A stretch of DNA of 64,000 nt, from contig NZ_SORE01000004.1 of NCBI RefSeq assembly GCF_004366595.1, positions 248,001-312,000 on the forward strand, written 5' to 3'. Each line of letters begins with the position of its first letter. Position 1 is the stretch's first letter. The DNA is from Paraburkholderia rhizosphaerae. GTDB lineage: Bacteria > Pseudomonadota > Gammaproteobacteria > Burkholderiales > Burkholderiaceae. The notes below the pieces were generated by a model. It made no database searches, had not been told where the DNA came from, and was given only the letters and a program-made list of their open reading frames with translations. Made by a program: the position numbers and the translations under genes. This document shows, in pieces, positions 39,180-48,139 of this stretch.

Positions 39180-40232
39180 TCACGTGGCGACCGCGCGCAT
39201 CCATGCGCTGAAGGTCGAATGGCCGACGGCCGGCACGCTTGATCCACGCGCGCGCGCTGTCGCATTGTCCCGGCTTTGCGCGGCCATTTCGCCTGGCGTG
39301 CAGCCGAACTTCGCCTTGAATAGCCGGCTGAAGTGCTTTTCGTTGACGAAGCCGTGCCGCCACGCGACATCCGACACCCGCGAGCGATGCGAGACGGGAC
39401 TGTCCAACGCACTGCGCGCGCGTAGCAGCCGTTTGTTCTGCACGGTGCGCATCACACCTCCGGCCGGCTCGAAAAGGCGGTAAAGCCTCGATCGCGAGAT
39501 GCCGATGTCCTTGCAGATCTGGTCCGGGCTCAGGTCCGGCGACAGCAGATGCTTTTCGATGTAGCGCCTGATGCGATTGACAAGCAGGTCGTCCAGTTCG
39601 GATTGCGCTTGCCGCACGGTGTCGGGCCCCGGAGCCAGACAGGCCTGCAAGATGTTCCTGGTCGACTCGACCGCGTATGGCCATTCGCTGCTCTTCAACT
39701 GCGGAAGATTCCTGCGCAACGAGCGCAGATAGTCGGCGAGCAGGTTCCCCATCCCCGTTGTCAGGCAGCGTCCGTGCAAGTTGCCGACCTCGACTGACAA
39801 CGCGTCACGCGGTATGACCATGCACAGGGTATCGCCGGCGGTCACACGCAGATCGAAAGGGAAGGCCAGATCCAGCACACATAGACTGCCCGGGACGCCA
39901 TGTACCGCAGTTTGCGCCGCGTGCCCGTGCAGTGTTTCGCTCATCTGAAGCTGCAGATAGTACGCATCGAGACCATCAGCGCGAATCCTGCGCGACGAGC
40001 GGCTCATCGTATGAACAACCGGGCGTGACGGTTGCAACCAGCTACGCCCGCCGAACATCATCGGTCCGAGCAGCGTGAAGTCGACCCGTGAGTCGTACTG
40101 CTTATTCGTTTTGTCGAGAAGCGACAGATCGAACAACGGACTGGCGTCCTCGCGCCATGCGTCGAATTGCTCGGCGGGCGGTACATGTTCGGTCGAAAAC
40201 TGGTATGTCGATGCGTTGTGTGACGCGCTCAT
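39180..40232 (-). CDS. AraC family transcriptional regulator, AraC-binding-like N-domain
   Basis: A 350-residue regulator. The N-terminal 200 residues match the AraC-binding-like domain that starts YQFSTEHVPPAEQFDAWRE and carries MSRSSRRIRADGLDAYYLQLQM. The C-terminal part (about 225-315) is the double helix-turn-helix with DQICKDIGISRSRLYRLFEPAGGV and VSDVAWRHGFVNEKHFSRLFKAKFG. Related proteins control oxidative or aromatic catabolic genes, but no such target lies next to it. It is convergent with the CsgG-like gene and followed upstream by an inverted repeat (40348-40365), a possible binding site. Start is uncertain because no ribosome site is seen. Confidence 0.88.
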   Translation of the reverse strand: MSASHNASTYQFSTEHVPPAEQFDAWREDASPLFDLSLLDKTNKQYDSRVDFTLLGPMMFGGRSWLQPSRPVVHTMSRSSRRIRADGLDAYYLQLQMSETLHGHAAQTAVHGVPGSLCVLDLAFPFDLRVTAGDTLCMVIPRDALSVEVGNLHGRCLTTGMGNLLADYLRSLRRNLPQLKSSEWPYAVESTRNILQACLAPGPDTVRQAQSELDDLLVNRIRRYIEKHLLSPDLSPDQICKDIGISRSRLYRLFEPAGGVMRTVQNKRLLRARSALDSPVSHRSRVSDVAWRHGFVNEKHFSRLFKAKFGCTPGEMAAQSRDNATARARGSSVPAVGHSTFSAWMRAVAT

Positions 40233-40436
40233 CTGTTGAATGGAATAACTTGAGCGATGAACCCGACACGCGGTGAATCACCGCCGCCGGGGCTTTATCC
40301 GATGCATAGAATGTTTGGCGTACTATACATCGCCATTCTGAACGAACCTCGTCTATCGAGACGAGAAACGGGCAAAGATGAATTTTCCGACCCTATCGTC
40401 AGCGTGCGGTCATGCTTGCGCTGCGCACAAAGCAAA

Positions 40437-40460
40437 ACGGCGCACCCAAGGGTGCGCCGT
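40437..40460 (-). terminator. Intrinsic terminator after thrC
   Basis: An 11-bp perfect stem, ACGGCGCACCC with GGGTGCGCCGT, around a two-base gap. On the minus strand it is followed by TTTGCTTT. It lies 32 bases downstream of the thrC stop and ends the alaA-hom-thrC group. Confidence 0.85.
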
Positions 40461-40492
40461 CACAGCAAACGAAACCGCCTTGCGGTTCTAAC

Positions 40493-41944
40493 TCACGCTC
40501 CAGTCTTCGACGCGACAAACGCCTTCACGTGCTGCGCATCCGCCGGTAGCACCTCGAAACGCTGCGGCAACGCTTCAAGCCCGACAAACGCCGCCGGCCG
40601 CTCCGGCTCGCGCAGCAGCGCTTCACGGATCGTCTCGCCGAACTTGATCGGCTGCGCGGTCTCCAGCACGATCATCGGAATCCCGGCCTGCAGATGCTCG
40701 CGCGCCACTTTCAAACCATCGGCTGTGTGCGTATCGATCATCGTGTCGTATTGCTCGAACACGTCGCGAATTGCGTCGACACGGTCCGCGTGCGTGCTGC
40801 TGCCCGACACGAAACCGAATTCCTTCACGCGTGCGAAATCGCCGCTCGCAGCCAGATCGAAACCACCCTTTTCCTCGACATCGCGGAACAACTGCAGCAC
40901 GCGCGCCGGATCGCGGCCAAGCAGATCGAACACGAAACGCTCGAAGTTCGACGCCTTCGAGATATCCATGCTCGGGCTGCTCGTGTGATATGTCTCCGCC
41001 GATTTGCGCACACGGTAAATGCCGGTGCGGAAGAATTCGTCGAGCACATCGTTTTCGTTGGTCGCCACGACCAGCTTCTCGATCGGCAAGCCCATCATCC
41101 GCGCGATATGGCCCGCGCACACATTGCCGAAGTTGCCCGACGGCACCGTAAACGACACGCGCTCGTCGTTGGACTTCGTCGCGGCAAAGTAGCCCTTGAA
41201 GTAATAGACGACCTGCGCGACCACGCGCGCCCAGTTGATCGAATTGACCGTGCCGATCTTGTGCGCGGCCTTGAACGCGTGATCGTTGGACACCGCCTTC
41301 ACGATGTCCTGGCAATCGTCGAACACGCCTTCGATCGCGATATTGAAGATGTTCGGGTCCTGCAGGCTGTACATCTGCGCAGTCTGGAACGCGCTCATTT
41401 TCTTGTGCGGCGACAGCATGAACACACGAATGCCGCGCTTGCCGCGCATCGCATATTCGGCCGCGCTGCCGGTGTCGCCCGACGTCGCGCCGAGAATATT
41501 CAGCGTTTGGCCATGCTTCGCGAGCGTGTACTCGAACAGGTTGCCGAGCAGTTGCATCGCCATGTCCTTGAACGCGAGCGTCGGCCCGTTCGACAGTTCG
41601 AGCAGCGACAGCGGCGCGCCGTTTTCGACGCCGAGCGTCTTCAACGGCGTAATCTGCGCGGCCTGTTCGTCGTCGCGCACGTTGCAGTAAGTTTGCGGCG
41701 TGTACGTGCGGCGCGTGAGGTCGCGCAGGTCGTCCGCGGGGATGTCGTCGCTGAACTTCGACAGGATTTCGTAGGCGAGGTCCGCATATGACAGTGCGCG
41801 CCAGCGCGCGAGCTCGTCCGCCGACACGCGCGGGTACGCGGCCGGCAGGTACAGGCCGCCATCTTTCGCGAGACCGCCGAGCAGGATGTCGGAAAACGTA
41901 TGTCGCTCGCCTGCTCCGGCGCCGCGCGTGGAAATGTAGTTCAT
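40493..41944 (-). CDS. thrC: Threonine synthase
   Basis: PLP enzyme of 483 residues that converts O-phosphohomoserine to threonine, the last step of the pathway. The start MNYISTRGAGAGERHTFSDI and the PLP lysine motif GPTLAFKDMAMQ (Lys126) mark the bacterial, non-allosteric type; GATSGDTGSAAEYA binds the PLP phosphate. It comes 64 bases after hom and is followed by a strong terminator, so it is the last gene of the operon. Confidence 0.97.
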   Translation of the reverse strand: MNYISTRGAGAGERHTFSDILLGGLAKDGGLYLPAAYPRVSADELARWRALSYADLAYEILSKFSDDIPADDLRDLTRRTYTPQTYCNVRDDEQAAQITPLKTLGVENGAPLSLLELSNGPTLAFKDMAMQLLGNLFEYTLAKHGQTLNILGATSGDTGSAAEYAMRGKRGIRVFMLSPHKKMSAFQTAQMYSLQDPNIFNIAIEGVFDDCQDIVKAVSNDHAFKAAHKIGTVNSINWARVVAQVVYYFKGYFAATKSNDERVSFTVPSGNFGNVCAGHIARMMGLPIEKLVVATNENDVLDEFFRTGIYRVRKSAETYHTSSPSMDISKASNFERFVFDLLGRDPARVLQLFRDVEEKGGFDLAASGDFARVKEFGFVSGSSTHADRVDAIRDVFEQYDTMIDTHTADGLKVAREHLQAGIPMIVLETAQPIKFGETIREALLREPERPAAFVGLEALPQRFEVLPADAQHVKAFVASKTGA

Positions 41945-42008
41945 CAGAAAAGTCCGCTCAGTGTGCTTGCGATGTGCCCAGCTTGCGCACGCGCCGCCGG
42001 GTTCATGC

Positions 42009-43352
42009 CTAGTTCAGGGTTTCCATGCGCAGCTTCGTCACCTTCGAAACGACGGTGCGCAACGCCTCGATGTCCGCGATCGCCGCATTCACGTTCTTTT
42101 CGACCGTCTCGTGCGTGATCAGAATGATGTCGGTTTCGCCCTTGCCGTGATCGTCGACCTGTTCCGACTCCTTCTGCAGCAGCGCGTCGATCGAGATGCC
42201 GGTATTCGCGAGAATGCGCGTGATATCGGCCAGCACACCGGTCACATCCGCTACACGCAGACGCAGGTAATAACCGCTCGTCACTTCGTCGATCGGCAGG
42301 ATCGGCGTGTCCGACAGCCGGTCGCGCTGGAACGCCAGATGCGGCACGCGATGCTCCGGATCGGCGGTATGCAGCCGTGTCACATCGACCAGGTCGGCGA
42401 CCACCGCCGACGCGGTCGGCTCCGCGCCCGCGCCCTTGCCGTAGTAAAGCGTCGCGCCGACCGCGTCGCCGTGCACGACGACTGCGTTCATCGGGCCTTC
42501 GACGTTCGCGAGCAGGCGCTTGGCCGGAATCAGCGTCGGATGCACGCGCAGTTCGATGCCCTTGCCGGCGCGGCGCGTAATGCCGAGCAGTTTGATCCGG
42601 TAGCCGAGCTCTTCCGCGTAGCGGATATCGATCGCCGCGAGCTGGCTGATGCCTTCGACGTACGCCTTGTCGAACTGCACCGGCACGCCGAATGCGATCG
42701 CGCTCATGATGGTCGCCTTGTGCGCGGCATCGACACCTTCGATATCGAAGGTCGGGTCGGCTTCCGCATAGCCGAGTTCCTGCGCGCCTTTGAGCGCGGT
42801 CGCGAAATCGACGCCGCGATCGCGCATTTCCGACAGGATGTAGTTCGTCGTGCCGTTGATGATGCCCGCGATGTACTCGATGCGGTTCGCGGTCAGCCCC
42901 TCGCGCAGCGCCTTGATGATCGGAATGCCGCCGGCGACCGCTGCTTCGAACGCGACCATCACGCCATTCGCGTGCGCAGCCTCAAAAATCTCGGTGCCGT
43001 GCACCGCGAGCAACGCCTTGTTCGCGGTCACCACGTGCTTGCGATTCACAATCGCGCGCAGCACCAGTTCACGCGCGATGCCGGTGCCGCCGATCATTTC
43101 CGCGACGATATCGATCGACGGATCGTCGACGACCGCATTGAAGTCATCGGTCACGGCCGGGCTGCCCGCATCGGCGACGCCGATGTCGTTCAGCGCTTTG
43201 GCCGCCTTCGCCGGATTGCGCACGGCGATGCGCGCAATTTCGATACCGCGGCCCGCACGCCGTTTGATTTCTTCCTGATTGCGGCGCAGCACCGTGTAGG
43301 TCCCACTGCCGACTGTGCCGAAGCCCAGCAATCCAACTTTGATCGGTTCCAT
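42009..43352 (-). CDS. hom: Homoserine dehydrogenase
   Basis: Reduces aspartate semialdehyde to homoserine with NAD(P)H, leading to threonine, methionine and isoleucine. The 447-residue protein has the nucleotide-binding GLLGFGTVGSGT at the N-terminus, the catalytic and substrate region GIINGTTNYILSEM and ADPTFDIEGVDAAHK, and a C-terminal ACT domain (VADVTGVLADITRILANTGIS) for feedback control by threonine. It is monofunctional, without an aspartokinase part. Middle gene of alaA-hom-thrC, 58 bases after alaA. Confidence 0.97.
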   Translation of the reverse strand: MEPIKVGLLGFGTVGSGTYTVLRRNQEEIKRRAGRGIEIARIAVRNPAKAAKALNDIGVADAGSPAVTDDFNAVVDDPSIDIVAEMIGGTGIARELVLRAIVNRKHVVTANKALLAVHGTEIFEAAHANGVMVAFEAAVAGGIPIIKALREGLTANRIEYIAGIINGTTNYILSEMRDRGVDFATALKGAQELGYAEADPTFDIEGVDAAHKATIMSAIAFGVPVQFDKAYVEGISQLAAIDIRYAEELGYRIKLLGITRRAGKGIELRVHPTLIPAKRLLANVEGPMNAVVVHGDAVGATLYYGKGAGAEPTASAVVADLVDVTRLHTADPEHRVPHLAFQRDRLSDTPILPIDEVTSGYYLRLRVADVTGVLADITRILANTGISIDALLQKESEQVDDHGKGETDIILITHETVEKNVNAAIADIEALRTVVSKVTKLRMETLN

Positions 43353-43410
43353 GCAGCGTGTGTATTTCTAGTGAAAGTTTGAGGGAACGGGTAAGCGCGG
43401 GATACGTATA

Positions 43411-44649
43411 TCAGACTGCGTGCCGCTTGCGATAGCCGTCGAGAAAACGCGCGATCCGGTTGATCGAATCCGCGAGGTCGTCGACGTTCGGCAGGAACAC
43501 GACGCGGAAGTGATCCGGCGCTTTCCAGTTGAAGCCCGTGCCTTGCACAAGCAGCACGCGCTCTTCGAGCAGCAGATCGAGGATGAATTGCTGGTCGTTC
43601 TGGATCGGATACAGCTTCGGATCGAGCCGCGGAAACATATACAGCGCCGCTTCCGGCTTCACGCAGGTGACGCCCGGAATGGCGGTGAGCATGTCATACG
43701 CGAGATCGCGCTGCCGGAACAACCGGCCGCCGGGCGCGATCAGTTCATTGATGCTCTGATAGCCGCCGAGCGCGGTCTGGATCGCATATTGTCCCGGCAC
43801 GTTCGGACAGAGCCGCATCGACGCGAGAATGCCCAAACCCTCGAAATAGTCTTTCGCGCGGCGCCGGTTTTCGCCGGTCAGCCCCGACACCCACATCCAG
43901 CCGGCGCGGTAGCCGCACGACCGGTAGCTCTTTGACAAACTGTTGAACGTGACCGTCAGCACGTCCTCCGACAGCGATGCGATGGCCGTGTGCTGGCGTC
44001 CGTCATAGACGATCTTGTCATACACCTCGTCCGCGAAAATGACGAGGCCGTGCTCGCGCGCGATCGCGATCAGTTCAAGCAGCAGTTCGTTCGAATACAG
44101 TGCGCCGGTCGGGTTGTTCGGGTTGATCACGACGAGCGCACGCGTGTTCGGCGTGATCTTGCGGCGAATGTCGTCGGGGTCGGGCATCCAGCGGTTCGAC
44201 TCGTCGCAGATGTAGTGCACCGGCGTGCCGCCGGACAGGCTCACGCCGGCAGTCCACAGCGGATAGTCGGGCGCCGGCAGCAGCACTTCGTCGCCATCGT
44301 TCAGCAACGCCTGCAGCGCCATCACGATCAGTTCGGACGCGCCGTTGCCGATGTAGATATCGTCCAGTTCGACGCCGTGCACGCCCTTTTGCTGCGCGTA
44401 ATGCATGATCGCCTTGCGCGCCGCGAACACCCCTTTCGAATCGGAGTAACCCGACGACGTCGGCAGATTCAGGATCATGTCCTGGATGATTTCGTCGGGG
44501 GCATCGAAGCCGAACGGCGCGAGGTTGCCGATGTTCAGCTTGATGATGCGATGGCCTTCCTCTTCGAGCCGCTTCGCGTGTTCAAGAACGGGCCCGCGAA
44601 TGTCATAGCAGACATTCAACAGCTTGTTGGATTTGAGTATCGGTTTCAC
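43411..44649 (-). CDS. alaA: Alanine aminotransferase AlaA-type
   Basis: PLP aminotransferase of about 412 residues that makes alanine from pyruvate and glutamate. The conserved start KPILKSNKLLNVCYDIRGP follows a GTG at 44649-44647; the longer open frame adds 50 basic residues without family support. The PLP lysine lies in SLSKSYRSCGYRAGW. NPNNPTGALY and the terminal RIARFLDGYR are typical of AlaA/YfbQ. Placement ahead of hom and thrC is seen in many Burkholderia. The GTG start with a weak upstream signal may limit translation. Confidence 0.88.
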   Translation of the reverse strand: MKPILKSNKLLNVCYDIRGPVLEHAKRLEEEGHRIIKLNIGNLAPFGFDAPDEIIQDMILNLPTSSGYSDSKGVFAARKAIMHYAQQKGVHGVELDDIYIGNGASELIVMALQALLNDGDEVLLPAPDYPLWTAGVSLSGGTPVHYICDESNRWMPDPDDIRRKITPNTRALVVINPNNPTGALYSNELLLELIAIAREHGLVIFADEVYDKIVYDGRQHTAIASLSEDVLTVTFNSLSKSYRSCGYRAGWMWVSGLTGENRRRAKDYFEGLGILASMRLCPNVPGQYAIQTALGGYQSINELIAPGGRLFRQRDLAYDMLTAIPGVTCVKPEAALYMFPRLDPKLYPIQNDQQFILDLLLEERVLLVQGTGFNWKAPDHFRVVFLPNVDDLADSINRIARFLDGYRKRHAV

Positions 44650-45144
44650 GGCGGGCACTTCGTCCTGGATAGGGATGCTGCCCCGGACCGCGCTGCTTTC
44701 TTCCCGGTGGCGGGCTGCACCGCGCGGGGCAATCCTGGCGCTGGCGCGGCCCGGCACGCGTGGTGAAACGCAGCGAAATCGCGGGATTAAACGCGCGGAA
44801 CTGACCACGCGCGGAACAAAAAGTCGGGCAATCAGCCAAACCGGTCATCAGGAAACGGTTCAGCGAGCGCGGGCGCTGCGCCTTCGATCGGGCTGAATCG
44901 GCCAGTGATGGGGCTGACTGATCGGACCGGCTCAATTGACCTGATAAGTAGGATCTGCCGAGCGGCTTGCGACGCTTATGGCGACGCGCGCAGCGCAAGG
45001 CACCGCCGGGCGGCTAAAAAGTTATAATTTAGCGGATTTTGCCCCACTTCCGCAATGCACCACAGCGCCGGCATTGCTCACGGCACCGACAACTTCGCAA
45101 CCTATTTCGTCGCACCCCATTGGCGACCACCACGGAACACCGGT
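44650..45144. other. Divergent intergenic region, alaA to Mth938-like gene
   Basis: About 490 bases between divergent genes. It contains a TATAAT box at 45023-45028 pointing right, just after a small GC-rich hairpin (CCGCCGGGCGGC). The promoter for alaA was not located. The rest has no recognised gene or RNA. Confidence 0.45.
45023..45028 (+). promoter_or_regulatory. Promoter -10 box for the Mth938-like gene
   Basis: A consensus TATAAT within an AT-rich run. The expected -35 position is GC-rich and poor. Transcription would begin near 45035 and give a leader of about 110 bases to the TTG start. Confidence 0.5.
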
Positions 45145-45519
45145 TTGAAACTACATCAGGATTCGAGCGGCGCGCTCAATACCGTCACGGCTTACGGCGC
45201 CGACTATGTCGAAATCAATCTCCAACGTCACACGGGCAGCATCATCGTCATGCCGCAAGAACCGGTTATCGCATGGCCGGTTTCGTCGTTCGACGCGCTG
45301 GCGCCCGAGCACTTCGCGCTGTTGATCGAACCCGCGCCCGAAGTCGTGATCTTCGGTAGCGGCGAGCGGCTGCGCTTTCCTCATCCGCGCCTGACGTCGG
45401 CGCTCGCCGCGCAGCGCATCGGCGTCGAGACAATGGACTTCAAGGCCGCCTGCCGGACCTACAACATCCTGATGGCCGAGGGGCGCAAAGTCGCCGCCGC
45501 GCTGCTGATCGAGGCATAA
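45145..45519 (+). CDS. Mth938-like domain protein (NDUFAF3/DUF498 family)
   Basis: A 124-residue single-domain protein of the Mth938 fold. The sequence KLHQDSSGALNTVTAYG, then LIEPAPEVVIFGSGERLRFPHP and CRTYNILMAEGRKVAAALL is the family pattern. Mitochondrial relatives help assemble complex I; the bacterial role is unknown. A TTG at 45145, with GGAAC upstream, gives the usual N-terminus. An ATG 30 codons earlier would add residues without family support and would leave almost no 5' leader from the TATAAT at 45023. The arn operon follows 315 bases later on the same strand. Confidence 0.85.
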   Translation: MKLHQDSSGALNTVTAYGADYVEINLQRHTGSIIVMPQEPVIAWPVSSFDALAPEHFALLIEPAPEVVIFGSGERLRFPHPRLTSALAAQRIGVETMDFKAACRTYNILMAEGRKVAAALLIEA

Positions 45520-45834
45520 CCCGGCGCATCGGTCGGCATAGCCACGCCGATCGAGTAAACTGCGCGGCATTTACGCAAAACACTCACGCGTGCACGGCGC
45601 ATACGGGCGGTCAGCGCGTGCGCCCGGATGCGCGGCCCGATGCATCGGGCGAAGCGGACGTGACCCCTGGACGTACCCCGCGGACGCACCCCGTCGTACC
45701 GGTCGTACCCTAAGGCCCCGTTAAGCTTCGCTCAGGCATCTTCGCGGCGCACGTCCGTGCGTCACCGGCCGCCGTTGGCCGTTGCCCGAAAAAAGAACGA
45801 TGCCGCCCGTCGGCACAGAAAAAGGTTGAAATCA
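45520..45834 (+). other. Intergenic region before the arn operon
   Basis: About 315 bases. It holds a direct hexamer repeat resembling a PmrA box (45709-45725) and a weak AAGG ribosome site for arnT. GC-rich inverted segments such as CCCGATGCATCGGG are present at about 45637-45650. No gene is recognised. Confidence 0.45.
45709..45725 (+). promoter_or_regulatory. PmrA/BasR-like direct repeat upstream of arnT
   Basis: CCTAAG, five bases, then GTTAAG. Both hexamers differ from the PmrA half-site (C/T)TTAA(G/T) at one base, and the spacing of five matches the enterobacterial PmrA box. PmrA controls arn genes in enterobacteria. In Burkholderia the regulator is less certain, so this is a hypothesis. 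Confidence 0.4.
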
Positions 45835-47622
45835 ATGAACGATACGCCGTCCCGGCTACCGCTCAATCGCACCGCTGTCCTGCTGTTGCTGATCGCGCTC
45901 GCGCTGATCTGGTTCGTGCCGCTTGGCTGGCGCCATCTGCTGCCCAGCGATGAGGGGCGCTATGCCGAAATGGCGCGGGAGATGTTTGTCACCGGCGACT
46001 GGATCACGCCGCGCTATAACGGCTACAAGTATTTCGAGAAGCCGCCGCTGCAGACCTGGGCGAACGCGCTGACGTTCGCGTGGTTTGGAATCGGCGAGTG
46101 GCAGGCGCGCCTCTATACCGCGCTGACCGGCTTCGCCGGCGTGCTGCTGGTCGGCTTCACCGGCGCGCGCGTGTTCAATGCGGCGACCGGCGTGTTCGCG
46201 GCAATCGTGCTCGCGTGCTCGCCGTACTGGAACCTGATGGGCCACTTCAACACGCTCGACATGGCCCTGTCGTTCTGGATGGCGCTGTCGCTGTGCGCGC
46301 TGCTGCTCGCGCAGCGCCCGAACCTGCCGGCCGGCGCGGTGCGCGGCTGGATGTGGGTATGTTGGGCATCGATGGCGCTCGCGGTGCTGTCGAAGGGCCT
46401 GATCGGCGTGATCCTGCCCGGCGCGGTGCTCGTGCTGTACACGCTGATCGCACGCGATTGGGCGCTCTGGAGGCGCCTTTATCTGGTGAGCGGGCTGATT
46501 GTCTTCTTCGCGATCGCCACGCCGTGGTTCGTGCTGGTGCAGCAGCGCAACCCCGAGTTCTTCAATTTCTTCTTCATCGTGCAGCAGTTCAGGCGTTATC
46601 TGACGCCCGAGCAGAACCGCCCCGGCGCGTTCTACTACTTCGTGCCGGTGCTGATCGTCGGCTTTCTGCCATGGTTATCGGTGAGCGTGCAGAGCATCCG
46701 CCGTGCGTTGCAAACGCCGCGCCAGGCGAACGGCTTTGCGCCGGTCATCATGTTGCTGGTCTGGTCGGCGTTTATTTTTCTGTTCTTCAGCGCGTCGCAT
46801 TCGAAGCTGCTGTCGTACACGCTGCCGATCGCGCCGGCGCTCGCGCTGCTGATCGGCATGTATCTGCCGCTCGTCACGAAAGAGCGGTTTCATCGGCATC
46901 TGACCGGTTATGCGGTGTTCCTCGTCGTGGCGGCGTTCGGCGCGATCTTTCTCAGCCGCTTCGGCGACGCGCGCAATCCGACCGCGCTGTACGTCGAATT
47001 CCGCACATGGGTGTTCGCCGCGCTCGCCGTGGCGTTCGTACTGACCTTACTGGCAATCTGGCTCAACCGGAAGAGCCGCGGCGGCATCGTCGGCGCGACC
47101 GTCGCATTCGGCGCCGCGTGGCTGCTGCTCGGCACGATCGCGGGCACCGGTCACGATGCGTTCGGCCGCCTCAGCTCCGGCGCGCCGCTTGCGCCCGCGG
47201 TGCGGGCCGCGCTCGCGAAGCTGCCGCCCGACACGCCGTTCTACTCGGTCGGCGTACTCGACCATACGCTGCCGTTCTACGTCGGCCATACGATGATCAT
47301 GGTCGAGCATGCGGATGAATTGACTTTCGGCGTGAGCGTCGAGCCGCAGAAGTGGATACCGACCGTCGACGAATGGATCGAGCGCTGGAAGTCCGATCGC
47401 TATGCGCTCGCGCTATTGCCGCCGGACCGTTATGCCGCTCTTGCGGCGCAGCATCTGCCGATGCAGGTCATCGCACGCGATGCGCGACGGGTGATCGTGC
47501 AAAAACCGCTCGACGAAACCCCGCCGGCCGATCAACCGGCGGATCCGCAACACGCGTCGCCAAGCCCCGCCGCGCCGGGCTCCGACGCCGAACCGGCCTC
47601 CTCCTCAAAAACGACGCCCTGA
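45835..47622 (+). CDS. arnT: Lipid A 4-amino-4-deoxy-L-arabinose transferase ArnT
   Basis: Inner-membrane GT39 enzyme of 595 residues that moves L-Ara4N from undecaprenyl phosphate to lipid A, lowering its negative charge and giving polymyxin resistance. The first periplasmic loop has LLPSDEGRYAEMAREM with catalytic acidic residues, then ITPRYNGYKYFEKPPLQTW, both typical of ArnT. Twelve to thirteen hydrophobic segments follow, then a soluble C-terminal domain and an extra Pro/Ala/Ser tail of about 30 residues. AAGG lies upstream of the ATG. First gene of the arn operon; the flippase gene starts 20 bases later. Confidence 0.93.
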   Translation: MNDTPSRLPLNRTAVLLLLIALALIWFVPLGWRHLLPSDEGRYAEMAREMFVTGDWITPRYNGYKYFEKPPLQTWANALTFAWFGIGEWQARLYTALTGFAGVLLVGFTGARVFNAATGVFAAIVLACSPYWNLMGHFNTLDMALSFWMALSLCALLLAQRPNLPAGAVRGWMWVCWASMALAVLSKGLIGVILPGAVLVLYTLIARDWALWRRLYLVSGLIVFFAIATPWFVLVQQRNPEFFNFFFIVQQFRRYLTPEQNRPGAFYYFVPVLIVGFLPWLSVSVQSIRRALQTPRQANGFAPVIMLLVWSAFIFLFFSASHSKLLSYTLPIAPALALLIGMYLPLVTKERFHRHLTGYAVFLVVAAFGAIFLSRFGDARNPTALYVEFRTWVFAALAVAFVLTLLAIWLNRKSRGGIVGATVAFGAAWLLLGTIAGTGHDAFGRLSSGAPLAPAVRAALAKLPPDTPFYSVGVLDHTLPFYVGHTMIMVEHADELTFGVSVEPQKWIPTVDEWIERWKSDRYALALLPPDRYAALAAQHLPMQVIARDARRVIVQKPLDETPPADQPADPQHASPSPAAPGSDAEPASSSKTTP

Positions 47623-47642
47623 CCTCCTTGATCCCACGTTAG

Positions 47643-48014
47643 ATGAACCCGATCTCCCTTGTCTGCATCCTCGCCGGCGTTACGCTGAATGCATGCGCGC
47701 AACTGTTGCTGAAGGCCGGCACGAATGCCGTTGGACACTTCGAATTCACCCGTGCGAACATCCTGCCCATTGGCATCAAGCTCGCGACGCAATGGCCGAT
47801 CATCGGCGGGCTGGCCTGCTATGTGGTGAGCGTTGCGGTTTGGGTCGTCGGCTTGTCGCGCGTGGATGTTTCGATCGCCTATCCGATGCTGTCGCTCGGC
47901 TATGTGCTCAATGCGATCGCCGCGTGGTACCTGTTCGGCGAAGTGCTGTCGATGCAGCGCCTGATCGGCATCGGCATCATTCTGATCGGCGTGTTCGTGC
48001 TCGCGCGCAGCTAG
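47643..48014 (+). CDS. SMR-type flippase, ArnE/ArnF-like
   Basis: A 123-residue membrane protein with four hydrophobic helices of the small multidrug resistance/EamA type. Segments LNACAQLLLKAG, YVVSVAVWVVGLSRVDVS and AYPMLSLGYVLNAIAAWYLFGE match ArnE and ArnF, which flip undecaprenyl-phosphate-L-Ara4N across the inner membrane. Enterobacteria use two proteins; here only one is present and probably works as a homodimer. It lies between arnT and arnB. Confidence 0.85.
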   Translation: MNPISLVCILAGVTLNACAQLLLKAGTNAVGHFEFTRANILPIGIKLATQWPIIGGLACYVVSVAVWVVGLSRVDVSIAYPMLSLGYVLNAIAAWYLFGEVLSMQRLIGIGIILIGVFVLARS

Positions 48015-48139
48015 CCGCATCGCACCGTCGCCGGTCGGCCGGCGCGATGCGACGCATCGCCTGAACACGCGCGTCAACTGATTGAAAGTATTCTTATGCT
48101 GTCAGCATCGGCCCGTCATCCTTATCGCTCAAGGCTCTT

